The position numbers were made by a program, and so were the translations under genes. From contig OX235262.1 in NCBI GenBank assembly GCA_944472135.2, forward strand, positions 90,556,903 through 90,620,902: a DNA stretch of 64,000 nucleotides. The letters run 5' to 3'. Origin of the DNA: Trichobilharzia regenti (lineage: Eukaryota > Platyhelminthes > Trematoda > Strigeidida > Schistosomatidae). The notes beneath the pieces were generated by a model. It ran no database searches, was not told the DNA's origin, and worked only from the letters and a program-made list of their open reading frames with translations. Shown one piece after another: positions 53,154-63,420 of this stretch (position 1 is the first letter of the stretch; each line of letters starts with the position of its first letter).

Positions 53154-54608
53154 TTAAGCACTAGCATCTGATGATAGGTGGGCTACATGCTGATCACTCA
53201 CACTGACGGTCTCACAAGTATGCATGCCTTCTGCAACTGCATCTGCACTCATTTCTAATTCACGTTCAAGTTGAACAGAACCCTTGTTCAACTTAGCAGT
53301 AGTAGGCATATCCCTCATCTCATCATGATCAACCAAAGACAAATGCGAAGCTACATGATCATTATCACGAATATTCACTTTACCGTCAACTTCATCATTT
53401 TCAAACTCTTCAATAACAGAAGTAGACAATTTTGGCTCCTCCTCACAAATCATTAAAGGTTTTATATCTTCACTCTGACTAGTAATACCTTGTAAACTTG
53501 TAGGGTCAGAACTGCACTCTGAAGCAGTAAATCTATTCTGTGACACTCTACTCAACAATGGCTTACCAGTTGCAACTACAGACTTCTTGACCTCACCGTT
53601 ATCGTCACACAATTCGGAGTCAGACCTGGAGTTTACATTTAGCTTATCACTGAACTTGCTCACTGATTCACAGTTCACCTTTGTATGCACCTCTTGCAAA
53701 CGTGTAAAACACAACCGTGTTTGTCTTGCATCTTGTAACTTATCTGTTGAGGATGTACTACGAAACCTGTTGCACTCACTAAGTTTATATGCATTACTAG
53801 ACATCATGGAGCCTTCTCGATATCCACCTCTCTGAGGCCTATTCGTCATCAGTGACTGCATTTGGCTCTTAGACTGCTCTATTCTAGGGGTGAGATGTAA
53901 TAGACTGGCGAACTTGCTCATCGATCCATTGACACTATCTTTTACTAGTTTCAGGATATCATCAAATTTTGGCTCGATACCCTCATCCTCCATACGGGAG
54001 CTTATCTTCACCCACTTCCTTTGCAGTCGAGTAGGTAGACATCTTGCTATTACTTCTAGTATAAAACTCGAGTTGAGGTCACTCATGCAATTCATCGAAA
54101 CCAATGCATTCTTGTAAATCAACAGATTATCCATAAACTCAGTAAGTGCCTGGGAGTCATCCTGTAATTGACCACCATTACCCTTAACAGCCTCGAATAA
54201 TTTCCCTATAATCATCGAATATCTTCCAAACCTTTGACGTAGTATGCTCATAGCCTCGTAGTAGCCCTCTTTTGGCTTCATAAACTTACAGCACTCTATA
54301 GCTCTTGAAGCATCTCCAGTGCAATACCTCGTCAAGTACATTAACTTCAATTCATCACTTAATAGAAAACTACTCAACATGATCTCAAACTCCTTTACAA
54401 ATTGTAAATAATCAGCCGGGTTTCCATCGAAACACCGTGGTTCACATTTAGGGAGTTTGATGTTCCTATTATCCCTGAACGGCGAAACAGTAACATCAAC
54501 CATGTCATGCTTAACATCAGACACATCGTTACAATTAACAGACAAGTCACCATGACTTACTTTCCTGTTTGCATCCAAGACACTCTGTCCCTTCTTTGAC
54601 CCAGGCAC
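53154..54608 (-). CDS. gag: BEL/Pao Gag protein, 484 aa
   Basis: Intact frame. Residues about 50-200 carry the DUF1759-type BEL Gag block: LPKCEPRCFDGNPADYLQF, LKLMYLTRYCTGDASRAIE, YYEAMSILRQRFGR, LNSSFILEVIARCLP, LQRKWVKIS. The C-terminal 200 residues are Ser/Asp-rich and low in complexity. No CX2CX4HX4C knuckle is seen, although BEL Gags usually have one. Gag would form the particle that packages element RNA. The frame starts about 145 bases after the 5' LTR. A minus-strand frame running out of the LTR (54942-54547) overlaps its start in another phase and is not accepted. Confidence 0.85.
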   Translation of the reverse strand: MPGSKKGQSVLDANRKVSHGDLSVNCNDVSDVKHDMVDVTVSPFRDNRNIKLPKCEPRCFDGNPADYLQFVKEFEIMLSSFLLSDELKLMYLTRYCTGDASRAIECCKFMKPKEGYYEAMSILRQRFGRYSMIIGKLFEAVKGNGGQLQDDSQALTEFMDNLLIYKNALVSMNCMSDLNSSFILEVIARCLPTRLQRKWVKISSRMEDEGIEPKFDDILKLVKDSVNGSMSKFASLLHLTPRIEQSKSQMQSLMTNRPQRGGYREGSMMSSNAYKLSECNRFRSTSSTDKLQDARQTRLCFTRLQEVHTKVNCESVSKFSDKLNVNSRSDSELCDDNGEVKKSVVATGKPLLSRVSQNRFTASECSSDPTSLQGITSQSEDIKPLMICEEEPKLSTSVIEEFENDEVDGKVNIRDNDHVASHLSLVDHDEMRDMPTTAKLNKGSVQLERELEMSADAVAEGMHTCETVSVSDQHVAHLSSDASA

Positions 54609-54753
54609 TGTTGAACTTGACCCAATTCCAAAAACGTTCCAGATATTGCTTGTTCAAAGAGGACTTGACCGGCACCAGGAAAGATGAATGGTGACTATCC
54701 AAACTTTCACCAACTGTCTGAATCCGCCAGAATCTGTTTCTACCGTCAGAAAC

Positions 54754-55113
54754 TGTCAGCCACGTCTCATAAACCGTCAATGCCCAGCTCTTGCTACGCT
54801 CGGGCCCACGCTGTTCCTTGAAGTTTTCAGAAACGCTTAGTAATAACGGACGAAAAAACCAAAACACCAATTCTTGACTCGAGGATTCTTTATTGTTACA
54901 CCAACATATAAAAATAATGTTTTTACTAGGGTCTGTGAACAAATATTACAATAATAAATCACAATATTACTTCTGATGGTTTGCTACTGACTTCTTTGTG
55001 AACAGCGACCGATGAGACGATGACTGTCGTATTGATGCCTCCGCGAAATTTGGGGAAGTTGATTTTGAGCAAACAACCAAGAATTGATTGTTCAATCTTC
55101 AACTCCATTGACA
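54754..55113 (-). repeat. 5' LTR of the gag-only BEL element
   Basis: 360 bp, nearly identical to 51339-51698. The differences noticed are T/C in CCGTTAATG versus CCGTCAATG and C/T in GATCGTTC versus GATTGTTC. A TGGCGGATT some 20 bases inside the LTR could be the primer-binding site, but the spacing is unusual. Confidence 0.92.
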
Positions 55114-55118
55114 GACAC

Positions 55119-56212
55119 TGTAAGGTTGTCTCTACTGCTGATCGTTGACTACTCTCCCGATTTCAGACGACGCGGGGAGGGTTATAAATCGTCTTTTGAT
55201 GGAATGGAAATATTCGAAATTGAGTGGTTGCAGCTATTTCAGTTGAATTGCTTTGGTCCCAATAAGGAATATCTATGGCTGCAGACATGAAGATATGATG
55301 TAGCTCCTGCTCATCCTCTAATAACTATGACCTGTGAAGTCCTAAAGGATTTTGTTAGGAAGGACTAATCACGTGTGATAAACTTTGGTATACATATGGA
55401 GATAAGCGTGAATCCAGTAATAGACTTAATGAATGAAGAGGTATGGAACGTCAGACAGTTACTTCATTTATTCCTCATTATTGTTCAAATGAGCGCAGTC
55501 GTAAAGATATAAGTCATGTCTATCTTGAAAGTAGTTTCTAAGAACTTTGCCGGCTTTAGGTTATGTTGGTGTAGTAATATGATTAGAGGAAAGTTGATGT
55601 CACTGTCAGTGGTTCGAGCACAAATTTTGGAGTCGTTTACGTGTCTGTCTCTCACTACTTGCTAGGTGTTACAAACTCAAGAATACGGATTATAAAATGT
55701 GCTGATAAATAAATAGGTTTCTCTATTTCAGTGTTACCATACTAAATCACCAATGAGAGACTAGGTGCTAAGGCGAAACTGATGCGCTGTAACAACAGGG
55801 GTCTCCTCGGTAGCATTATTGTACAATAATAGCAATGCACATAGTTATAGTTAGCTCATATTTTGTACCATTAATGCTTCTCAATAGACATCTTATGGTC
55901 TACTATGGGCTCGTAACTGATATTGTCTATATCTAGAACCTGGTGAAAGAAATAAAGTTATATTTAATATATATATAGCTAGAGATGAACACTAGTTTAG
56001 TAAACCATGACAAAGATTACCAGGGTCTTCAGTCAGCCTTATACTGAACAGGGGCAATTTATAACGCGAAACACATGACAGTTGTCATAGCAAGTTACAT
56101 TCACGTTTATAAAGGAGTTGTAAATTTGAGCTTTACTGTATTCTGAGATTATTCGACTTGTTACTCTTTGTAGTATTATTAATGCTTAAATAAGTTTTAT
56201 ACTTCCTGTACT
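55119..56212. other. No gene seen
   Basis: The bases right of the TSD continue the pre-insertion sequence from 51338. AT-rich, no repeat recognised. Confidence 0.4.
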
Positions 56213-56928
56213 ATGTACTACCATCCGAATTTCAGGTTACACCTAAATAACTCCTTTCTCCAAACCCTCAGTTCCATAAAAGACCTGGGAGTTACCTACT
56301 CACAAAACTTAACATTCAGTCAGTACGCAAAAGCACTTGTTTCTAAATGTCGAAGACTCACAGGTTTGTTACATCGAAAAATGTACACAACTGAGGCTAA
56401 AGTTCTTTTGTGCAAGTCATGGTTCGTCCAGTACTTGAATACTGCATAATTGTCTTCGGTTTCATGCATGGGCATGATAAGGTTCGTATTGAAAACATTC
56501 AGCGAAGCTTTACACGATGCCTATCGCACAAATATGGACTAAATTATGGGGATAGGTGCAAAATATATGGACTTCAGCCACTTTGGTTAAGGCGCCTGAA
56601 ACTCAGCCTCTTTCGCCTTTTACACGGCTACATCAAAAGCAGTACTCCAATAGCTTTCAACAATTTACCCATATATACTCTTAGGAATCATGAAAATACT
56701 CTATCCATAAGCCGATACCAGAAAAAACTGCGACCACGTTTCTTCAAAATGCAGTACAGTGCATTATGGAACGAACTTCCACTTACTGTACGTAGTTGCC
56801 GATCTCCTACTGAATTCCAGCGTCTCCTCAACGAGTTCCTGTCAACAAAAGAGCTTCGGTCTACTTATCCATACTTTACCCATATGGGCTTTAGTAGTAC
56901 AGACCCCAGTGCAATACCCCCAATTTGA
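56213..56928 (+). pseudogene. CR1-type LINE ORF2 C-terminal region
   Basis: 56213-56449 reads SSIKDLGVTYSQNLTFSQYA (the IKDLGV block after the RT palm) and LVSKCRRLTGLLHR. After a frameshift near 56430, 56410-56928 continues with VRPVLEYCIIVFG, RIENIQRSFTRCL, YGLQPLWLRRLKLSLFRLLHGY and ALWNELPLTVRS. The end PTEFQRLLNEFL is the usual C-terminus. A 5'-truncated copy; the family looks related to the CR1 at 59.7-64 kb but the regions do not overlap in the window. Confidence 0.8.
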
Positions 56929-56929
56929 G

Positions 56930-58790
56930 TAAACTCATTAGCCCTGGCAACCGTGCCGCATCTATAACGTGATAAAACCAACCCAATCTCTCCCACATGC
57001 CTTTAACTAAGGTTTGGTTATTCAGCTTATTAGAGATCCTATCAACATTTTATGAATCGGGTTTATAAACTCATAAGACTGTCTACAATTATCCCGGACG
57101 TATAATCCCAAATTAGTTGTGATAGTTCTTCCATAATATAAGCACACTGATACTTTGTAATGTCTAAAGCATGCCATATTAAAAGTGGCCAGGAATACCA
57201 AGCAATAACAAATTCAACCAACCAACCATTTTCCCCAAGTTCATTCAACCTACCCTTATCCCTAATCGTACCACTATTCACTACACTCTACTTAGTAGAA
57301 TATGACTTAATTTGCTCCGGTAGTCAAAACTCTTCTACCTTTTACTCTTAAAGACGTTTTAACTACTAACTGCTCAGTAACCGTTTAACTAACTCACTGA
57401 TTTTCTCTTCACTGTAATCTTCAATAAGTTCGTTCCAAAAACAATTGCATTAGCAACCATGTCTTTTAATATTTTACATATATATGTATATTATTAGTAT
57501 AATACACTGCACTATTTTTGAGTTGAGTTGGCTATCTTCAGTCAACAGTTACCCATTTTCATATAATTTTCTAAAGTTCATAATGTTAAAGCTATGTAGC
57601 ATTTTTTCCATCGTATAGTTGATGAGTCACTATGCAATGTGTAACGCACACCATATAAAATCGGTCGCCAAAATTCAGCATAACAAGTTCCGCTAACCAG
57701 TTGCTTTTCTCTGGACCACTTTGCATAACCTTGTCACTAATTGTTCCACAACTTAACATGATTAAAATATTTATGCAGCAAATGTTCTCTTGCTTTACCA
57801 TGCTTGTTTCCCTTATAACACTCAATTATTGAGCCCAGTGTATTCTTCAGTAATACGAATTATAATATCGATTATACTCTTATCATATATAGATCGATTT
57901 ACTTTACGGCTCCCTGTTACACTAACTACCATTCTTCAGTATACACACACTGCAGTATTGTTAACCAAATGCTAAAATTTTGTTGGTTCTGTGTTAATAT
58001 CTTTTATAATATATTTAGACACGTTACTTTGCAATGTCAGATGTTTACTGTATATAAGACTGTCATGATAATTTAGTACACTAAGTCCTGCCAACCGACC
58101 TTACCTTCAGTTCTTACTACCTACATTGAATCCTAACTATAGTGTTCTGCTGAATCTTGCTCCACTATTCACGAAACCTATTCTTTTTTCTCTTAAAGGT
58201 TTTAACTTCTTATATGGTAATCTGTTCATTAGGACGCATGCATACATATATAATATGTTCATAAAGATGTACGTGGAGACCTATGGGAAGCACTCATTAA
58301 GAAAGCTGAGGAGATGGAATATGAGGTACGAACGTGTCTGGTACCAAGATATATATCTGCGGCAGATATGATAATCATAGTCTCAGAGCTTAACATCAAA
58401 ATAGGAGGGAGGGTGGCGCTAGATGTTCAGTAGATATGGTGGTGGTCACTAGTGTGAATCGCCCCATTCTGCAGGAAAAGCAATACTCGAATTGACGGCT
58501 CGAGATTCCCATGCTTTTTATGAGGGCTTAGATCTTTATCTTGAGGAAGATAATAATGAACGCCTAGACAGATCATTCTTCTGCCTTTAAATATATACCA
58601 TTCGCCAAGCATATTGTTGAGATGCAACCACGTGGGATCTGCACAGATTTATGGGGCATCTTATAAATTAACTTGCTATCCATTGTCAGATCTTTAAATA
58701 CCACTTCACAAAGTCTTATCTCATTCATTTTCTAATAACGTCTTTAGTTGCTCCTCATTATACTGAATTAAACCTAACATTTTATAGCTC
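56930..58790. other. No gene seen
   Basis: AT-rich. 57185-57260 and 57664-57770 look like diverged copies of one sequence (ATAACAAGTTC / ATAACAAATTC, CTAATTGTTCCAC / CTAATCGTACCAC), suggesting an unidentified repeat of about 0.5 kb. No domain in the short frames. Confidence 0.4.
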
Positions 58791-58791
58791 T

Positions 58792-59125
58792 TTATGGCTT
58801 ATTCTCTTCCTTCTTGTATATGGGGATGATCCGTGACTTACACCAACCCGATGGGACTTTTTCTGATTCCCAGACTCTGCCTATTTCCTCAGTTAATCCA
58901 GACAGTAAGCTGTCTCCACCGTACTTAAATACCTCTGGAGTCATTCCATCAGGTCCCGCTGCTTTGCCTAGGTTCAGATTGGTGACAGCTTTAGTAACCT
59001 CAGTTAGGTATGGAGGACCTGTGTCTATATCCCATTCAGGGAGGTATTGGATGCTCGGAAGGTTGAGCGTGGTTGTGGGCCAATTAAACTGCTCCTCATA
59101 ATGCTCTTTGCACCCTATTCTCTGT
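58792..59125 (-). pseudogene. RTE reverse transcriptase N-terminal fragment
   Basis: On the minus strand the frame reads GCKEHYEEQFNWP, EVTKAVTNLNLGKAAGPDGM, EVFKYGGDSLLSGL, WESEKVPSGWCKSRIIPIYK. This is the RT fingers of RTE-type ORF2, ending in a stop after KKEENKP. It is the complementary part to the C-terminal RTE fragments elsewhere. The upstream frame to 59250 is probably unrelated. Confidence 0.8.
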
Positions 59126-59748
59126 AGGGTACGGTTGTGCACCAAATGCATACAAAGGTATAAAATAAAAATAGCTGGCATGAAGATAAATGTATTAAAG
59201 CCAAAAGTGGACATCATGATAGTACGAACTATATGGGTAGCATTATACATTGCAAATGAACGTTGTCAGCCTAGGGAGTTCCCTTTATAAATGCATTTAT
59301 TAATGATACTTGCACTTACTTCATTACACTTCAATGATTCACCTTAGCACTTTTACTTTTCTAAAACAGATTTCAATCCCTTGAAAAAGTTGTACTTACC
59401 TCAATATTGGTTGGTTATCGTATGCCTACAACCGCGGGATGAAAACGAAACGAAGTCGATTTTCCCGCGAAACCTGGAGGACAACTGTACAATTCAATAA
59501 CTATACGGCCTGGTTCAGGCAGTGAGTGTATTTATATATAAATCAAATATTTAACTGTTGAAACATTATTAACTTGTAGACAATCCAAGATTTGACATTA
59601 TATCATACTTGGTCGTGCCTGTAAAAATGGCATGCATTTTCATGTAAATTTACATGTTTATATAAAATATATACATTATTATTGACATTTTTGCACGTGT
59701 TTGCTCTGAAATTTATTTACTGCTTATTGTCATATAATTCTTGAAATT
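59126..59748. other. Upstream region and 5' UTR of the CR1 LINE
   Basis: No gene. The CR1 5' end lies somewhere between about 59380 and 59749; it could not be fixed because no second full-length copy is present. Confidence 0.4.
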
Positions 59749-61224
59749 ATGGTCCAAATCTCTAAAAAACGTGTTCGTAGAAACACAATTGTTTTAGATA
59801 GTGGCTTAAATTCGGTTATAACTGCATTACCGCCTCGTAATACAGTATCAACTACTAGCTCTCAAAATGGTTTGAGTGCAGATCTCACTCCTGTGATACA
59901 GGTGAAAGATGTTCTGTTAGAGAACTCTGAGTTCTGTAAACTAAACCTCCTTTTGAAAGATATGCAGAGGCAAGTAAGTGAAATTCAGAAAAAATTAGAT
60001 CAGTTTGATAGTATGTCACTGCCAATCTCAAATACCACGGAGAGCCGTTCTGATATTGGCCAGGTTAAGTCTTTACTGGATGTAACTCAAAATAAGCTTT
60101 TGAATTTAGACCCAATAGCCTGTCTTTTAGAAAGGCATCCTAAAATATCTCCAGACAACCTAAATAAAGCTGAAAATCTGATTGACTGCTTGGCTACGGA
60201 GGTGATGAAGCGTATAACCTCTTCTCACCAAGCTATAGTTTACAACGTCCCAGATTCTCTGCCCCTGAAAACTGTAAGACACAAAATCCTGATTTGTTGC
60301 GGCATGGCTAGTGTTCCATGTGAATGCAAACGACTTCGTAAAAAGTCTAACCAGGCTAATTGCCCAATCATTTTTAAATTCAGTAATTCCCTTGATGCTA
60401 GTAAGTTTACTAAATGTCAGGATCACTTAAGACTGAATAGCAGTTATAAGTCTATAACCGTAGCTCAGGATAAAACACCGTGTCAGCGCAGAATAATGCG
60501 TAGTAATAACCTGGTCACCTCCTCTAGCTCTAGCTTTGATTTACCAAATAAGGATCGTGCACAGCAACAGACACCTAGTGCTGAAACTAGCATTCAGCAA
60601 ACTACACAACAACCACACCTGCCAATGGAACTAGGAACTGATTTAGATACCAGTACCCCTGTAAACAAAGCCTCATCGAAAGATGTTAAAATGACTAGAA
60701 CTTCTGCAAGTTGTTCTAAGAAATTTCCCCCCAAACGTAGTAACCTCACCACGATGAACAAATTTCGCAGGGTTGAGACTAATGATGGGGAAGAATACTT
60801 TGTATTCAATAAGCCTGCTGAGAGTAAGAATGCCAACAAACCATCACTTGTTACGAAAAACTCCTCTCGAAACATAAGTACATCTGGAGGTGTTCCGCAT
60901 GCTCCACCTTATAGAAAGTCAGGCTCCAAGACTCCTAAAGTCTTGCAGCCAAAGCACCTTCCTTCACAATTCCCTTTAAGTTATAAAAACAACCCGAAGG
61001 TGTATACCGGTATGACGAATAGCAGTTGGATGGGTAGACCTTCTGATGCTATGCCTTTTAACCGTCAACCTAGGCCCAACCTGTACTACCCTTATATCCA
61101 GGAACACATGGTAAATTTTCCAGGTGTCCTGAATCACTGGTACGACCCATGGCACCTAGGACCACCTCATTGCACACCAACTCCGATGTGCAGACACCCA
61201 GTCCGACCTCCTTTTCATTCATAA
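59749..61224 (+). CDS. CR1 ORF1 protein, 491 aa
   Basis: Intact frame. Residues about 60-90 have heptad-like hydrophobic spacing (LNLLLKDMQRQVSEIQKKL), a likely coiled coil. Residues about 140-225 form the conserved block (LATEVMKRI, VYNVPDSLPL, CGMASVPCECKRLRKKS, CPIIFKFSNS) also found in the fragment at 1061-1585, probably an RRM-like RNA-binding domain. The C-terminus is basic and rich in Pro, Tyr and His. In LINEs ORF1 binds element RNA. The start ATG follows an AT-rich leader and gives the longest frame. Confidence 0.8.
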   Translation: MVQISKKRVRRNTIVLDSGLNSVITALPPRNTVSTTSSQNGLSADLTPVIQVKDVLLENSEFCKLNLLLKDMQRQVSEIQKKLDQFDSMSLPISNTTESRSDIGQVKSLLDVTQNKLLNLDPIACLLERHPKISPDNLNKAENLIDCLATEVMKRITSSHQAIVYNVPDSLPLKTVRHKILICCGMASVPCECKRLRKKSNQANCPIIFKFSNSLDASKFTKCQDHLRLNSSYKSITVAQDKTPCQRRIMRSNNLVTSSSSSFDLPNKDRAQQQTPSAETSIQQTTQQPHLPMELGTDLDTSTPVNKASSKDVKMTRTSASCSKKFPPKRSNLTTMNKFRRVETNDGEEYFVFNKPAESKNANKPSLVTKNSSRNISTSGGVPHAPPYRKSGSKTPKVLQPKHLPSQFPLSYKNNPKVYTGMTNSSWMGRPSDAMPFNRQPRPNLYYPYIQEHMVNFPGVLNHWYDPWHLGPPHCTPTPMCRHPVRPPFHS

Positions 61225-62566
61225 ATTCTTGCGGTGCTGACGCACAAATAGATTTAGGTTATGGTGACATTTTAAGCCAGTTTGTAGTATCCCGTGACTT
61301 ATTCACGATATTGCTAATTAATGCACGTTCCTTAATCAATAAGATATCTGAACTAAGGACATTATTATTAGTCGCCAAGCCTACTGTAGCTCTGATTACT
61401 GAGTCATGGTGCTCATCCTCAGTACTTGATGTGCATATAGGTATCGATGATTACACTGTACACCGTGCAAACAGAGATTGCAAGCGTGGTGGAGGATGTC
61501 TCATATATATACATAACTCATTTGTAGTCAGTAAGGTGGAAGATGAAACAATGAATAATGTACCTGACTCACTCTGGGTTGTCTTACATGGAGATAAGTA
61601 CAAACTTCTCATAGGCTGTGTTTATCGAGCACCAAGCGCAACAAAAGAAACTGATGCGTTATTAGCTAAATCGTTTGCACATGCATCCTCGTTTAGTGCT
61701 AATTACAAAATAATTGCAGGGGACTTCAATCTTCCAGAAGTTAATTGGCTAACTAGTTCCGGCCCCCAACGCTTCGACGAATTACTTGCCACTATAGACT
61801 GTTATGGATGGCAACAACACGTCCAGACACCTACTCGTGGGGACAACATGTTGGACCTTGTTTTTTGTCATGACACAATCCCAGTATCCACTTATGTTGG
61901 TAATAGATTTTCCAGTAGTGACCATAGAATGGTACTCTGCTCTCTGCCTTTCTCACCACTAAATACAGGAAACAAACAAGACTCAGGAAGCACAATATGT
62001 CGTAGTTACAAATATACAGACTGGGGATTAGTCCAAGAACTTATTCGACTCTGTCAATGGGATGACTATTTTACCACTGACTCCCTGGAGGCCTTAGTAA
62101 CCCTGTTTTACAGGAATGTTACCCTTTGTCTAGATACAGTTGCCCCAAATAAAATAGTGAAATTAAGTAGACACCGAACTGAATATATTCCAAGGGCACA
62201 CCGTAATAAGTTAAGGAAACTGAAGAAACAGTACTATTCCACTAAGGACATATCACTATTGCTCTCAATCCACGAGTCTCTTGAATCTATCAAGCGCCTA
62301 CGTTCTCAAAAGGACCTCGACGAAGAGTTAACGGCACTTGAAAGTACCTCCAAAGTTTATAACTTAACGGCACTTCTTAAAAAACGAATGCAGTCAGCGA
62401 GGGAAATCCCATACTTACTTCACGACAAAGTAATCTACAATGAACCTGCCACTATCTGTGAACTCTTCAGTGATTGGTTTGCAAACTTTAGTTTAGAAAC
62501 ACATATGCCTGGTGAAACCGCTCACCTTACTATCTCTTCCCTTGAAAGCATTGTGTTCACTAATCA
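61149..62566 (+). CDS. CR1 ORF2 N-terminal part: AP endonuclease, intact motifs
   Basis: The frame overlaps the end of ORF1 by 76 bases. Endonuclease landmarks: INARS (Asn 58), ITESW (Glu 85), CKRGGGCLIYI, VYRAP, AGDFNLPEVNW (191-194), MLDLVF (Asp 236), SSSDHRMV (SDH 257-259). All residues expected for the APE-type nuclease are present. Residues 330-470 form the linker towards the RT (LRKLKKQYYSTKD and so on). The frame is open to 62648, but from 62567 the codons come from an inserted ATA-repeat, so the natural protein is interrupted there. The first ATG may not be used if ORF2 is translated by frameshift or reinitiation. Confidence 0.85.
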
Positions 62567-63420
62567 ACTAATAATAATAATAATAATAATATATATTCTC
62601 ATTTTTTACATGAGGGACGCCAGTTTACAGGCATCATCAATTCGATAATTTACACATAATATTAATAAGCATATTTAGTAAAGATAATATAATAAAGTAC
62701 ATTTTTTCCCTAGCTATGTAGGGTACACCAATTGTATAGGCATGCATAAATATTGTTTTAATAATAATAATATATTCCTTCCTGTTCATGCAGGAACATA
62801 CCTATTGTACAGGCATGGATAAGTTATTATATAAATTACACATAATTTGATGTATAATGGACTTACAGTTTGGTTGTTCTTTCTGACATTAGAGTCAGTC
62901 GGAACAGTCTGCTATAAAGTCAGTTTGTGTAGCACATAAAGAGATATAGAAATATTGTCTTCGCATTAACAAAAAACCCAGACATCACATGAATGTAATA
63001 CAGATATCTGGGAAAAATAAAGCTTGAAGTCAATTCTCCTACATAACTTTGTTGTGAACAGCACCCTTGGCTTAAAGATTATTGATGTATTATATTGAGA
63101 TCAGTGATATATTTATTCCATTTTTCAGCAGTCTTATCGTAGTTTCATAACAGGAAAGAAATTTGATCGTGGGGGCGAAAATTAGATAAAGTCATGCTAA
63201 GTTGTTTTACTGCATCAAATGGTCCCGAGGTCGATTCCAGAATTCTCCATTTGTGTCTGCATGGCGGACTGTACTCGTAAGTTGAGTAAAATGTTGAAAA
63301 CCAGTTGCTTCTTTATTGCAGATCATGAATACTCATTTACATCGTGTCCGCCAGCTTCTTTAAATGGTAGAATTGGATCGTTCCTGGAATTTGAGTGATT
63401 ATGGGATAAATGGTTTGGAA
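62567..63420. repeat. Insertion in CR1 ORF2 with hairpin repeats
   Basis: Starts in AATAATAAT repeats. It holds three related units (about 62590-62640, 62700-62755, 62770-62825), each with a small hairpin (for example CCCTAGCTATGTAGGG and TCCTGTTCATGCAGGA) followed by TTGTACAGGCATG or a variant. Near 63225 GAGGTCGATTCC resembles a pol III B box. No coding. The insertion's exact right end is inferred from where RT coding resumes. Confidence 0.55.

Larger units (their letters stand above)
51339..55113 (-). mobile_element. Gag-only BEL/Pao retrotransposon, 3.8 kb, TSD GACAC
   Basis: Both LTRs are 360 bp with TG...CA ends and only a handful of differences. The 5-bp TSD GACAC is exact at 51334-51338 and 55114-55118. 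Inside, on the minus strand: an intact 484-residue Gag, a second frame in the same phase after a single TAA, then about 950 bases of noncoding DNA shared with the BEL remnant at 4.0-5.35 kb. Protease, RT, RNase H and integrase (about 3.5-4 kb in BEL elements) are missing. Its youth despite lacking pol suggests mobilisation in trans by an autonomous relative. Confidence 0.9.

Noticed and set aside
54547..54942. 131-aa frame running from the BEL LTR into gag
   Set aside because: Largely LTR sequence read by chance; overlaps the start of the intact Gag in another phase, and the same frame exists in the 3' LTR.
57160..58371. Short frames at 57160, 57790 and 58126 as small genes
   Set aside because: No domain, low-complexity composition, no splice or neighbour support.
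62567..62648. Isoleucine-rich C-terminus of the CR1 ORF2 frame
   Set aside because: Produced by translation of an inserted ATA repeat, not part of ORF2.
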